Below, piece by piece: positions 53,787 through 62,153 of a DNA stretch of 64,000 bases (position 1 is its first letter; each line of letters opens with the position of its first letter). The stretch covers positions 930,001 through 994,000 of the forward strand of contig NZ_CP053021.1 of NCBI RefSeq assembly GCF_013001025.1. Reading direction: 5' to 3'. This DNA comes from Sphingobium yanoikuyae. GTDB lineage: Bacteria > Pseudomonadota > Alphaproteobacteria > Sphingomonadales > Sphingomonadaceae. The translations under genes were made by a program, and so were the position numbers. The notes under the pieces are model-generated. The model worked only from the letters and a program-made list of their open reading frames with translations. It was not told the origin of the DNA and searched no databases.

Positions 53787-54563
53787 TTGATAATTTCGCA
53801 TATTCCCTGGGACAAGTTGCGGCAGCGGGCCGGCGGCCTGGCATTCGCGCTGGTGCTGAACGCGATCCTGCTGCTGGCGCTGCTGACGATGGCGCCGCAT
53901 ATCGACCCCAAGAAGGTCGAGGATCGCAATCCGGTGAGCTTCGATATCGAGCCGGCCAAGCAGGCGAACAAGGAAAAGTCCAAGGCGCAGAAGGCGGAAA
54001 AGCGCGAGCGGGATACCGCCGCGCCCAAGCAGAAGAGCGAGCCGGTGGTGACGCCGCCCCGGCCGGTCGAGACGCCGACGGTACAGCCGCCATCGCCTTT
54101 CCCCTTCATCACTCTCGACAGCCGCCAGATGGCCGCGGCGGACATCGGCAAGATGGAAAAGAAGACGGCGGGCGTCGGCGACAGCGGCACCGGCAATGCC
54201 AAGGCGATCGTGGGGCCGGGCGAGGGGCCGGGCGGTGTGCAATTGTTCGAGGCGGAATGGTATCGCCGGCCGACCCATGCCGAGTTGTCGAGCTATCTGC
54301 CCGCCAATGCGCCGGCGCAGGGCTATGGCCTGGTGGCGTGCAAGACGATCGACCATTATCATGTCGAAAATTGCCAGATGATCAGCGAATATCCGACCGG
54401 ATCGGGCTTTGGCCGCGCCGTGCGCCTGGCCGCCTGGCAATTCCTGGTGCGGCCGCCCCGCGTCGATGGCAAGCCCCAGGTCGGCGCCTGGGTCCGCATC
54501 CGCATCGATTATACCCGAACGGTTATCGGTGGCAGCGCTGGCGCGGATGATGACGGACGCTGA
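53787..54563 (+). CDS. TonB-like periplasmic-spanning protein
   Basis: The 258-residue product has one N-terminal helix (GGLAFALVLNAILLLALLTM), a long charged Pro/Lys/Glu linker (residues 44-100), and a globular C-terminal domain. This is the layout of TonB, TolA and energy-transducer-like proteins, but no clear TonB C-terminal YP signature is present. The frame opens with TTG at 53787, with no good ribosome site and no in-frame ATG nearby before the membrane helix, so the start is uncertain. Function may be a transducer or a cell-wall link. The two upstream and downstream small genes are unrelated. Confidence 0.6.
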   Translation: MIISHIPWDKLRQRAGGLAFALVLNAILLLALLTMAPHIDPKKVEDRNPVSFDIEPAKQANKEKSKAQKAEKRERDTAAPKQKSEPVVTPPRPVETPTVQPPSPFPFITLDSRQMAAADIGKMEKKTAGVGDSGTGNAKAIVGPGEGPGGVQLFEAEWYRRPTHAELSSYLPANAPAQGYGLVACKTIDHYHVENCQMISEYPTGSGFGRAVRLAAWQFLVRPPRVDGKPQVGAWVRIRIDYTRTVIGGSAGADDDGR

Positions 54564-54659
54564 GGCGCGGTAGGTCGGGTAGCGACCAGAAATATCCATA
54601 AATCGGACAGCGGCCGCTCTCAGATAGCCGACATAGTGTGACTGGAGTAAGCTGCCATC

Positions 54660-54977
54660 ATGGATGCCCCCACCGATTCCGAACGTGAAGAACTCGAACT
54701 CATGGTGAGTGATGTTCTCTACGAAGTCGCTGATTTCGCTTGGGTCGATTTAGCGGATCGCATTCCGGTTGGAAGGACCGACGTCAGGCCGGAAGCTGAA
54801 GGCCGTTATATGGCCGTAACATGGGAAGCCGATTGGAAGCGGCAGCGAGGTGGCCCGATCTTTATTAAGGTCCAAGGTTTTCTCGATCGGGATCATAAAA
54901 CGCCTATCTGGTGGTCTGGCGAGACCATCCGCAAGCGCAGTCTGCTTGATCGGTTACTAAATCGGAACAGCCGCTGA
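54660..54977 (+). CDS. Protein of unknown function (105 aa)
   Basis: A soluble acidic/aromatic protein with TWEADWKRQRGG and PIWWSGETIRKR stretches; not recognised. Third codon positions are less G/C-biased than in neighbours, suggesting relatively recent acquisition. A GGAG lies 13 bases before the ATG, rather far. It ends just before a pair of intergenic repeats. Confidence 0.5.
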   Translation: MDAPTDSEREELELMVSDVLYEVADFAWVDLADRIPVGRTDVRPEAEGRYMAVTWEADWKRQRGGPIFIKVQGFLDRDHKTPIWWSGETIRKRSLLDRLLNRNSR

Positions 54978-55000
54978 CGACCAGAAGCAGACGTTTCCAA

Positions 55001-55142
55001 CTCCTCCCCAAGCTTGTCTTGGGGAGGTGGCAGGCGCGTAGCGCCTGACGGAGGGGAAGGTGCCTATTAACGCTGCGCTATTGGGCCTGTGCCCCTCCAC
55101 CATTTGCTGCGCAAATGGTCCCCCTCCCCGGTCCGGGGAGGA
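55001..55142. repeat. Paired intergenic palindromic elements, family A (head-to-head)
   Basis: The left element (55001-55064) is CTCCTCCCCAAGCTTGTCTTGGGGAGG, TGGC, an AGGCG/CGCCT hairpin, then GACGGAGGGG and GGTGCC. The right element (about 55088-55142) is its mirror: GTGCCCCTCC, an ACCATTTGC/GCAAATGGT hairpin, then CCCCCTCCCC and GGGGAGG. The left shares its module order with the element at 6939-6990. Paired, inverted elements recall the BIME arrangement of REP sequences. It precedes hemB. Confidence 0.7.
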
Positions 55143-55225
55143 ATGCCTTGTTTCCACCCATCGCCCCAGGGGCAGGACAATCGGTCCGGCTTGATCCCCT
55201 TCCGGTCGCGGCCTACACCCGCGGC

Positions 55226-56221
55226 ATGACTATTGCCTCCTATCCGGCGCTGCGCATGCGCCGCACCCGTGCCACCGCCTGGAGCCGGGCGATGCATGCC
55301 GAAAACCGCCTGTCGCCCAGCGATTTCATCTGGCCCCTTTTCGTGACCGAAGGGGACGGCGTCGAGGAGCCAATCGCGGCGCTGCCCGGCGTGTCGCGCT
55401 GGTCGGTCGACCTGATGGGGGCGCGGGCCAAGGAAGCGCGCGACGCCGGCATTCCCTGTCTGGCGCTGTTCCCCAATACCCAGGCCGACCGCCGCAGCGA
55501 CGATGGCGCCGAGGCGCTGAACCCGGATAACCTGATGTGTCGGGCGATCCGCGCGATCAAGGATGCGGTGCCCGATATCGGCGTGCTGACGGACGTGGCG
55601 CTCGATCCCTATACCGCCCATGGCCAGGACGGGCTGCTCGACGAGACCGGCTATGTGATCAATGACGCGACGATCGACATGTTGATCGGCCAGTCGCTCA
55701 ACCAGGCGGCGGCAGGCGCCGACATCATCGCGCCCAGCGACATGATGGACGGCCGGATCGGCGCGATCCGCGAGGCGCTGGAGGAAACCGGCCATGCCAA
55801 TGTCCAGATCATGGCCTATGCCGCCAAATATGCCAGTGCCTTCTATGGTCCGTTCCGCGACGCGGTGGGGTCGCGCGGGCTGCTGAAGGGCGACAAGAAA
55901 AATTATCAGATGGACCCGGCCAATGGCGAGGAAGCGCTGCGCGAGGTCGCGCTCGACCTGGCCGAGGGCGCGGACAGCGTGATGGTGAAGCCGGGGCTGC
56001 CTTATCTGGATATCGTCGCGCGGGTGCGCGATCGTTTCTCCGTCCCGGTCTTCGCCTATCAGGTGTCGGGCGAATATGCGATGATCGAACATGGCGCCGC
56101 CGCCGGCTCGGGGGACCGCGATGCGCTGATCCTGGAAACGCTGATGGCGTTCAAGCGGGCCGGCTGTTCGGGCGTGCTGACCTATCATGCGCTGCATGCA
56201 GCGCGACTGCTGAACGGTTGA
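55226..56221 (+). CDS. hemB: Delta-aminolevulinic acid dehydratase (porphobilinogen synthase)
   Basis: Condenses two aminolevulinates to porphobilinogen in haem synthesis. The 331-residue protein has the active-site lysines in IMAYAAKYASAFYGPF near 200 and VMVKPGLPYLDI near 253. The metal site DVALDPYTAHGQDG near 123 lacks the Cys triad of zinc enzymes, so it belongs to the Mg-type alphaproteobacterial form. The ATG at 55226 (MTIASYPALRM) is the natural start; the open frame begins further up inside the repeat. Confidence 0.96.
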   Translation: MTIASYPALRMRRTRATAWSRAMHAENRLSPSDFIWPLFVTEGDGVEEPIAALPGVSRWSVDLMGARAKEARDAGIPCLALFPNTQADRRSDDGAEALNPDNLMCRAIRAIKDAVPDIGVLTDVALDPYTAHGQDGLLDETGYVINDATIDMLIGQSLNQAAAGADIIAPSDMMDGRIGAIREALEETGHANVQIMAYAAKYASAFYGPFRDAVGSRGLLKGDKKNYQMDPANGEEALREVALDLAEGADSVMVKPGLPYLDIVARVRDRFSVPVFAYQVSGEYAMIEHGAAAGSGDRDALILETLMAFKRAGCSGVLTYHALHAARLLNG

Positions 56222-56228
56222 GGCGCAG

Positions 56229-56804
56229 ATGATTGATCATCCCGATGTTTCGATCATCCCGCTGAACGGCAAGACGCCGCTGATCCACCCCAGCGCCTTC
56301 ATCGCGCCGGGATGCCGGATCATCGGCGATGTCGAGATCGGCGCGGATGCCAGCATCTGGTATAATTGCGTGATCCGGGGCGATGTGAACCATATCCGCA
56401 TCGGCGCGCGCACCAATATCCAGGACGGCACGGTTGTCCATTGCGATAGCCCCGGCGACGGCCGTCCGGGCTATCCGGCGGAGGGCTATCCCACCATCAT
56501 CGGCGAGGATGTGCTGATCGGCCATATGGCGATGGTCCATGGCTGCGTGCTGGAGGACCGCGCGTTCGTGGGGCTGGGCGCGATCGTGATGAGCGGCTGC
56601 ACGGTGGAGAGCGACGCGATGCTGGCGGCCGGCGCGCTGCTGTCGCCCGGCAAGACGGTGCTGCATCGGCAGCTCTGGGCCGGGCGTCCGGCCAAATATA
56701 TGCGCGACCTGACCGACGAGGCGATCATCACCATGCGCGAGGGCGTCGACCATTATGTCCATAATGGCAAGGCGCATAAGGGCGCGGTGCGCCAGATGGG
56801 CTGA
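56229..56804 (+). CDS. Gamma-carbonic anhydrase-like protein
   Basis: Left-handed beta-helix trimer family. The 191-residue product shows hexapeptide repeats (IIGDVEIGADASIWYNCVIRGD near residue 35) and the metal-binding His residues in VVHCD, IGHMAMVHGC. Length and residues fit the YrdA/PaaY/CaiE-like group, where carbonic anhydrase activity varies. It starts seven bases after hemB, so it is probably transcribed with it. Confidence 0.9.
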   Translation: MIDHPDVSIIPLNGKTPLIHPSAFIAPGCRIIGDVEIGADASIWYNCVIRGDVNHIRIGARTNIQDGTVVHCDSPGDGRPGYPAEGYPTIIGEDVLIGHMAMVHGCVLEDRAFVGLGAIVMSGCTVESDAMLAAGALLSPGKTVLHRQLWAGRPAKYMRDLTDEAIITMREGVDHYVHNGKAHKGAVRQMG

Positions 56805-56944
56805 AAACCGGCGCATTTCCGGTTTCTGGCGATCCGTCGTCGTCAACCAATTGTCCGACATTATTTTGCGAAAATTGCGTGAATTAGCAATTAATCAAGT
56901 TTTTGCGCGGAATGGCAGTCCCGACATTTCATTCGGGATTATCC

Positions 56945-58963
56945 ATGAAATTCCGCAATTTATTTCTGAGGCATGACGGTAGTGTCAGTGTCGTCGCTGC
57001 CCTGTCGCTGATCGGCGTCATCGGCATGGCGGGTCTCGCTGTCGATCTCAATCGCGGCTATGAGCGGCGGATCGCGACCCAGCGCGTGGCGGACATGGCG
57101 GCGCTGGCCGCAGCCGTCGCCTATAAGGCAGACGGATCGCAGGCGATATTGCGCCCCACCGCGGTCGATCTGGTCACCGCCCATGGCATCACCGATGCGA
57201 CGATCGACGTGGCGCTGCTGGCCGACACGCCAGAAGCCGGGGCCAAGGCGGTGCGTGTCGAACTGACGACGCCGCTGCCGCTCAGCCTCAGTCGCATATT
57301 GGGCGCTGCGGCGACCATGCCGGTGAAGGTCAGCGCGATGGCGCGCCTGGCCAGCAGCGCGTCGGCTACGCCCTGCATCCTGGGCCTCGCCTCGTCGGGC
57401 AGTGCGGTCGAGACGCAGGGCGGCGCGACGATCAACGCGACCGACTGTTCGGTGGTCGGCGCCGGATCAGTCAACAATGGCGGGTCGGGCATCACGGCCA
57501 AGGAAATCGTCTCGGGCGCGGCCGACATCATCAACAATTATGGCACCTTGTCGGCCGATCTGCTCCGCTATGCCGGCAGCTTTTCCAATCCCAGCTGGAA
57601 CGGCAATGTCCCGGCGGCTGACAAGCGGATCAACCAGTCGACCGCGATCAGCGACCCGCTCGCCAATTCGATGGATCTCGCTACCGCGCGGCAATTGCTC
57701 GGCACCTTCCGCACGCCGCGGACCATCGCCAATCCGGTGACACCGGCCTGCGCCGACATATGGACTTTCGGCAATTCGCCCTCGGCCGGTGCTGCCCCCT
57801 TCCGTCAGGGCAACAGCGCCAAATTCACCGTGCCGGCCGGCAATTACTGCCTGTCGCGGATCACGATCGACGGTGGCATCACTGTCACCTTCCAGGCCGG
57901 CTCCACCATCACCGTCGCCAATGGCGTGTCGATCGGTGGCGGTTCGACTGTCAATTTCGGTGACAATGTCTGGCGGATCAATGGCGGCTTCAACAGTGGA
58001 TCGAGCGGCGTCACCTTCGGCAATGGCGAAGTGTCGATCGGCGCCGGCACGGTCAGCTTTGCGGGCACCAACCGGATCGGCACCGGCCCTGTCTCGATCG
58101 CTGCCAACATCACGCTGTCGGGCGGCACGTCCCTGGCGGTGGGTGCGGGCAGTCATGGCTTCAAGGGGATCAGCGTCGGCGGCGGCAGCTGGATGACGCT
58201 GGGCGATGGCGATCTGGACGTCGCCGGCCAGATCAGGATCGATGGGGATTCCACCCTGATCGCGGGCACCGGCAACTACACGCTGGCCAATGCCGGCGGC
58301 GACGCCATCACGCTGAGCGGCAGCGGCCGCTTCTTCATGGGGGATGGGCTGTTCAGCGCCAATGGCAATATAACGACCGCCGGCGGCAGCCGCCTGGTCT
58401 TCGGCAAGACCGCCAATCACCTGATCAACGGCAATCTGTCGATCGCCGGATCAGTGCTGTTCGGCGCCGGGCGCTACACGGTGAGCGGCGGCCTGACCAA
58501 CGGTACCGGCGGCACGACCTGGCCCTATACCTCGCCGATCACCAACCAGAGCTGGGGCCAGACGCTGGAGGGCGTGTCGGTGTCCGGCTATGACATGGCC
58601 GGCGTCAATGTAAGTTTCATCCTGGGCGGGACGATCAACCTGGCCGGTGGCGCCAAGACCAAGCTGATCGCCCCTACCAGCACCGTCGAAGGGGCCGCCA
58701 TCGCCGACATATTGGTCGACAGCCTGACATCGCAGGCGACCAACTGGGGCGCAGGATCGCAGAATATCTTTTCCGGGGTCGTCCATCTGCCCAATTCGGC
58801 CGTGACCATGTCGGGCGGCAACAACAGCCTGTCGGCGGGCCAATGCTTCACCCTGATCGCCTATCGCGTGACGGCAAGCGGCGGCGCCAATGCCGGCACC
58901 GCCTGCAAGTCGATCAGCGATCTGGTCGGCGGTAGCGGCGCAGATGTGGAGTTGGTGGCATGA
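56945..58963 (+). CDS. TadG-type pilus assembly protein with long glycine-rich repeat region
   Basis: A 672-residue protein with an N-terminal TadG-like membrane segment, SVSVVAALSLIGVIGMAGLAVDLNRGY near residue 12, followed by the Tad linker to about 150. From about 320 to 520 it is a repeat-rich Gly/Ser/Thr region (GGTSLAVGAGSHGFKGI, GDLDVAGQIRIDGDST and so on) that looks like a beta-helix or beta-roll and is not usual in TadG. The start at 56945 follows GGGATTATCC. It overlaps the next gene by four bases (ATGA). Confidence 0.8.
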   Translation: MKFRNLFLRHDGSVSVVAALSLIGVIGMAGLAVDLNRGYERRIATQRVADMAALAAAVAYKADGSQAILRPTAVDLVTAHGITDATIDVALLADTPEAGAKAVRVELTTPLPLSLSRILGAAATMPVKVSAMARLASSASATPCILGLASSGSAVETQGGATINATDCSVVGAGSVNNGGSGITAKEIVSGAADIINNYGTLSADLLRYAGSFSNPSWNGNVPAADKRINQSTAISDPLANSMDLATARQLLGTFRTPRTIANPVTPACADIWTFGNSPSAGAAPFRQGNSAKFTVPAGNYCLSRITIDGGITVTFQAGSTITVANGVSIGGGSTVNFGDNVWRINGGFNSGSSGVTFGNGEVSIGAGTVSFAGTNRIGTGPVSIAANITLSGGTSLAVGAGSHGFKGISVGGGSWMTLGDGDLDVAGQIRIDGDSTLIAGTGNYTLANAGGDAITLSGSGRFFMGDGLFSANGNITTAGGSRLVFGKTANHLINGNLSIAGSVLFGAGRYTVSGGLTNGTGGTTWPYTSPITNQSWGQTLEGVSVSGYDMAGVNVSFILGGTINLAGGAKTKLIAPTSTVEGAAIADILVDSLTSQATNWGAGSQNIFSGVVHLPNSAVTMSGGNNSLSAGQCFTLIAYRVTASGGANAGTACKSISDLVGGSGADVELVA

Positions 58964-59475
58964 TCGGCGGCTTGCGGAAACTGCGCCGTTCGGAACGGGG
59001 CGTGGCGACCGTCGAGTTCGCGCTGTGGCTGACCCTGTTCTTCACGATCAGCCTGGTCGCGATCGACATCGCCCAGTTCACCATCCAGCGCGGGCGACTG
59101 GCCGAGGCGGTGAGCGGCGCATCGCTGTCGGCCTTCAAGACGCGCGATGCAGTGCAGTTCCAGTCCATTCCCGCCTATGTACAGGCAATGGCAGCGGCGC
59201 CGGGCCAAAGCCCGATCAACGTCACCGTCGGCTGCAATGGCGGGACCGGCAATTGCACGAACAGTTCCCGCGTCTGCGCCTGCCTCAGCCAGACGGGCAG
59301 CTTCATTCCGACCAACAGTTGCGGCCAGAGCTGTGGCAGCGGCGCGAGCGCGAACAGCCGGTCGGGCTATTATCTCGACATCGTCGCGAGCTACAAGTTC
59401 AACCCGCAATTCGTCCCGGCCTCGCTCGCGGAAAAGGCGGTCATCACCCAGAAGACGACGGTGCGCCTGCAATGA
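58960..59475 (+). CDS. TadE-family pseudopilin-like protein
   Basis: A 171-residue protein with a short basic head, RGVATVEFALWLTLFFTISLVAIDI near residue 13 (TadE-type membrane segment with the conserved Glu) and a Cys-rich C-terminal domain, with six Cys between about 87 and 125. TadE-like proteins are prepilin-peptidase substrates in Flp pilus systems. It is coupled at both ends by overlaps. Confidence 0.85.
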   Translation: MIGGLRKLRRSERGVATVEFALWLTLFFTISLVAIDIAQFTIQRGRLAEAVSGASLSAFKTRDAVQFQSIPAYVQAMAAAPGQSPINVTVGCNGGTGNCTNSSRVCACLSQTGSFIPTNSCGQSCGSGASANSRSGYYLDIVASYKFNPQFVPASLAEKAVITQKTTVRLQ

Positions 59476-59891
59476 CCCGATGGCTGAACCCTATCCGATC
59501 GAACCAGACGGGCGCGGTCGCGATCGAATTTGCGCTGCTGGCGCCGGTCTTCTTCGCCTGCCTGTTCGGCGTGATCGAACTGGGACGGCTGGCCTGGACC
59601 AAGCAGGCGCTGCGCGAGGCCGCCTACAGCACGGCACGTTGCCATATGGTCAATGACAGCGCGTGCGGCACCACGCAGCAGCAGATCAGCTATGCCGTGG
59701 CGCGGGCCAAGGCGAACGGCATCGTCATTGCCGCAGCCAATGTCAGCATTCAGGCCAATGTGGCGTGTCGCGGTGTCGGCCAGGCCAGCATGGTCGAGAT
59801 CAACAAGCCGTTCAGCTCGCCGATCAGCCAGCTCGTGCCGCTACCGACGACGGTGTCGGCGAAATCCTGCCTGCCGGGGCTGGCGGGCTGA
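59472..59891 (+). CDS. TadE-family pseudopilin-like protein
   Basis: A 139-residue protein with the same layout: TGAVAIEFALLAPVFFACLFGVIELGRLAW near residue 13, and a C-terminal domain with four Cys. It starts at the ATG that overlaps the preceding stop. It ends the operon; the convergent lipoprotein gene starts its stop 27 bases away. The other Tad/Flp genes (CpaF, TadB/C, RcpA) are not in the window. Confidence 0.85.
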   Translation: MTRWLNPIRSNQTGAVAIEFALLAPVFFACLFGVIELGRLAWTKQALREAAYSTARCHMVNDSACGTTQQQISYAVARAKANGIVIAAANVSIQANVACRGVGQASMVEINKPFSSPISQLVPLPTTVSAKSCLPGLAG

Positions 59892-59918
59892 CAGATGGGC
59901 TAATGCCCAATGCTCCGG

Positions 59919-60440
59919 TCAGGGCTGGGGCAGGCGGTTCTTCAGCGCGTCGATGCGGTCATTCTGGCTGTCGACCATCGACAGGACGCTGGCGCGTGCC
60001 GCGTCGATATCCGCGACGCCGCCCTTTTCCGATCCATCGGCGACCGCGTTAGACCGTTCGATGAACAGGGTGTCGAGGCTGGCAAGCGCGGACACGCTGT
60101 CGTTGCGGGCGGATTCGGCGGCGCTGATCGCGACCTGCGCCGCGACCCAGGCGTCGCTCGATACCGATGCGCGGCCGGCGCTGTTCACGGCGCGGTCGGC
60201 GCTGGCATAGGCCTTGTCGAAATTGGCGCCGCCGCTCTGCGCCTGGCTTGTGAGCTGGCTGATCTGGGCCTTGAGCTTGTCGTCGGCCGGCACGGGCAGC
60301 GGGGCGGCCGGCGCCTCGGCCATCGGTGCGCTTTCGACCGGGCGCTTGGCAAGCGAAGGATGGCTTTCATGCGCGCCGGCGCAGCCCGACAGGATCAGGG
60401 CGATGGTGGGAAGGAAGCGGCGCGTGATCATGATCTGCAT
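59919..60440 (-). CDS. Lipoprotein of unknown function, coiled-coil rich
   Basis: A 173-residue protein with signal peptide II: LILSGC at residues 16-21 is a lipobox, so Cys21 is acylated. The mature part is Ala/Ser/Asp-rich and helical, with likely coiled coil from about 54 to 165. It could be an outer- or inner-membrane lipoprotein. Its start has no strong ribosome site; the alternative ATG is nine bases later. Function unknown. Confidence 0.7.
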   Translation of the reverse strand: MQIMITRRFLPTIALILSGCAGAHESHPSLAKRPVESAPMAEAPAAPLPVPADDKLKAQISQLTSQAQSGGANFDKAYASADRAVNSAGRASVSSDAWVAAQVAISAAESARNDSVSALASLDTLFIERSNAVADGSEKGGVADIDAARASVLSMVDSQNDRIDALKNRLPQP

Positions 60441-60496
60441 CTAGGGCGGGACCGGAAGGCGTGCAATGGGGGTTTGTCCGGTCCCGCGCGATAGAT

Positions 60497-61114
60497 TTAG
60501 CGCGGCAGGGCAGCGGCTTCGCGCGCCAGTGCCTCGATCACTGCGGGATCGATCGGCCCCTTGGGCACGACCCAGCTGCCGCCGACGCATTTGATGAAGG
60601 GCTGGGCCAGCCATTCGGGCGCGCTCTGGGCGGTGATGCCGCCGGTCGGGCAGAAGCGGGCGGTGTGCAGCGGCGCGGTCAGCGCCTTGAGCGCCGGAAG
60701 ACCACCCGAGGTTTCCGCCGGGAAGAATTTGAAGTGGGACAGGCCCATGTCCATGCCGCGCATGATGTCACCCGCCGTGGCGGTGCCGGGCAGGAACGGG
60801 ATGTTGGCGGCGATCGCGGCCTTGCCCAGCGGTTCGGTGAGGCCGGGGCTGACGATGAAGCGGGCGCCCGCTTCCATCGCGGCGTCGAGCTGGGCCGGGT
60901 TCAGCACCGTGCCGGCGCCGACGACCGCGCCCTCGACCTTTGCCATCTCGCGGATGACGTCGAGCGCGGCGGGGGTGCGCAGCGTGACTTCAAGCGCGGG
61001 CAGGCCGCCCTTCACCAGCGCCTGGGCAATGGGGAGCGCATCCTCGACCCGATCGACCACCAGCACCGGGATAACCGGGGCCAGTTCCATCACCTGTTCG
61101 ACGGTCAAGCTCAT
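60497..61114 (-). CDS. eda: KDPG aldolase
   Basis: 2-dehydro-3-deoxyphosphogluconate aldolase; the Entner-Doudoroff cleavage step giving pyruvate and glyceraldehyde-3-phosphate. The 205-residue protein has Glu42 and Arg46 in LEVTLRTP and the Schiff-base Lys129 in HFKFFPAE, as in the family. Its start overlaps the glk stop by four bases. Confidence 0.96.
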   Translation of the reverse strand: MSLTVEQVMELAPVIPVLVVDRVEDALPIAQALVKGGLPALEVTLRTPAALDVIREMAKVEGAVVGAGTVLNPAQLDAAMEAGARFIVSPGLTEPLGKAAIAANIPFLPGTATAGDIMRGMDMGLSHFKFFPAETSGGLPALKALTAPLHTARFCPTGGITAQSAPEWLAQPFIKCVGGSWVVPKGPIDPAVIEALAREAAALPR

Positions 61115-62091
61115 GCATTCTTCTCCCTAAAGGCCGCGGCAGCGCCGAACAGGCCGATTTCTTCATGGATCGCGCAGCGGATCGGCACGGTCGCCATCAG
61201 GCTCTCGAACCGGCCCTTGGCCTTGAAGCGGGCGTGGAAGCCGCTCTGTTCGAGAAAATCCTTCATCCGCTGGGTGAGGCCGCCGGCCAGTACCACCGCA
61301 TGGGGGCCATGCGCCAGTGCCAGATCGCCTGCGACCGAGCCGTAGCAGAGGCAGAAGCGGTCGAGCGCGCGGCGGGCGAACTCGTCGCTGCCGTCGAGCG
61401 CGGCCTGCCACAATTCGGGGTCTTCCATCAGCATGACCCGGTCATGGCCGATGGTGGCGAGCGCCTTGTAGATATAGTTGAGGCCCGGACCCGACACGAT
61501 CCGCTCGGTCGAGACGCGCAGGAACTTGTCGCGCAGATAGTCGAGGATCTTCACCTCGATCTGGTCGAGCGGGGCGAAGTCGAGATGGCCGCCCTCGGTT
61601 GCGATGACATGGGGATGGCCATCGTCATAGGCGATCATCGCGACGCCAAGGCCGGTGCCGGGACCGACCACGGTGACGCCGCCGTCGCGCGGGAAGGGGC
61701 GGTCCTCGCCGAAAAGCAGGGGCAGATTTTCGTCGGGCAGGCGCGAGACGGCATGGGCGACCGCCTCGAAATCATTGACCAGGCGCACGGTGCGCAGGCC
61801 CAGATCCTCCGCCAGCGTGTCGGCGCGGATGACCCAGTTGCTATTGGTCAGCTTGATGACCTCGCGGCCGATGGCGGTGGCGAAGGCAATCGACGCGGCG
61901 TCGGGCAGCGGGCTGTCGCTGTCCTTGCTTTCGTCTTCGACGAACGCGCCCCAGCAGGCCTGGAGGCTGGGATAGTCGGCGACCTTGTATTTGCGGACGG
62001 TGCCGAGTGTCGGCACGCCCTTGTCGTCCAGCGAGGCGCGGGTGAAGCGCGCATTGGTGCCGCCAATGTCAGCGGCGATGATGTCGGTCAT
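61111..62091 (-). CDS. glk: Glucokinase
   Basis: Phosphorylates glucose with ATP to start the ED pathway. The 326-residue protein has the phosphate-binding ADIGGTNARF (7-16), LVNDFEAVA near 104 and GPGTGLGVAM near 142, and belongs to the bacterial Glk type, not the ROK family. It overlaps eda at its end and lies 62 bases after edd. Confidence 0.95.
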   Translation of the reverse strand: MTDIIAADIGGTNARFTRASLDDKGVPTLGTVRKYKVADYPSLQACWGAFVEDESKDSDSPLPDAASIAFATAIGREVIKLTNSNWVIRADTLAEDLGLRTVRLVNDFEAVAHAVSRLPDENLPLLFGEDRPFPRDGGVTVVGPGTGLGVAMIAYDDGHPHVIATEGGHLDFAPLDQIEVKILDYLRDKFLRVSTERIVSGPGLNYIYKALATIGHDRVMLMEDPELWQAALDGSDEFARRALDRFCLCYGSVAGDLALAHGPHAVVLAGGLTQRMKDFLEQSGFHARFKAKGRFESLMATVPIRCAIHEEIGLFGAAAAFREKNA

Positions 62092-62153
62092 TTGTCTCTC
62101 TCTCCGGACATTCGCGCCAGCGCATCCGAGTGCGCCGGCACGAATGGCTGTGC

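Noticed and set aside
55001..55142. CRISPR-like repeat
   Set aside because: Only two mirror-image elements with no regular spacers and no cas genes.
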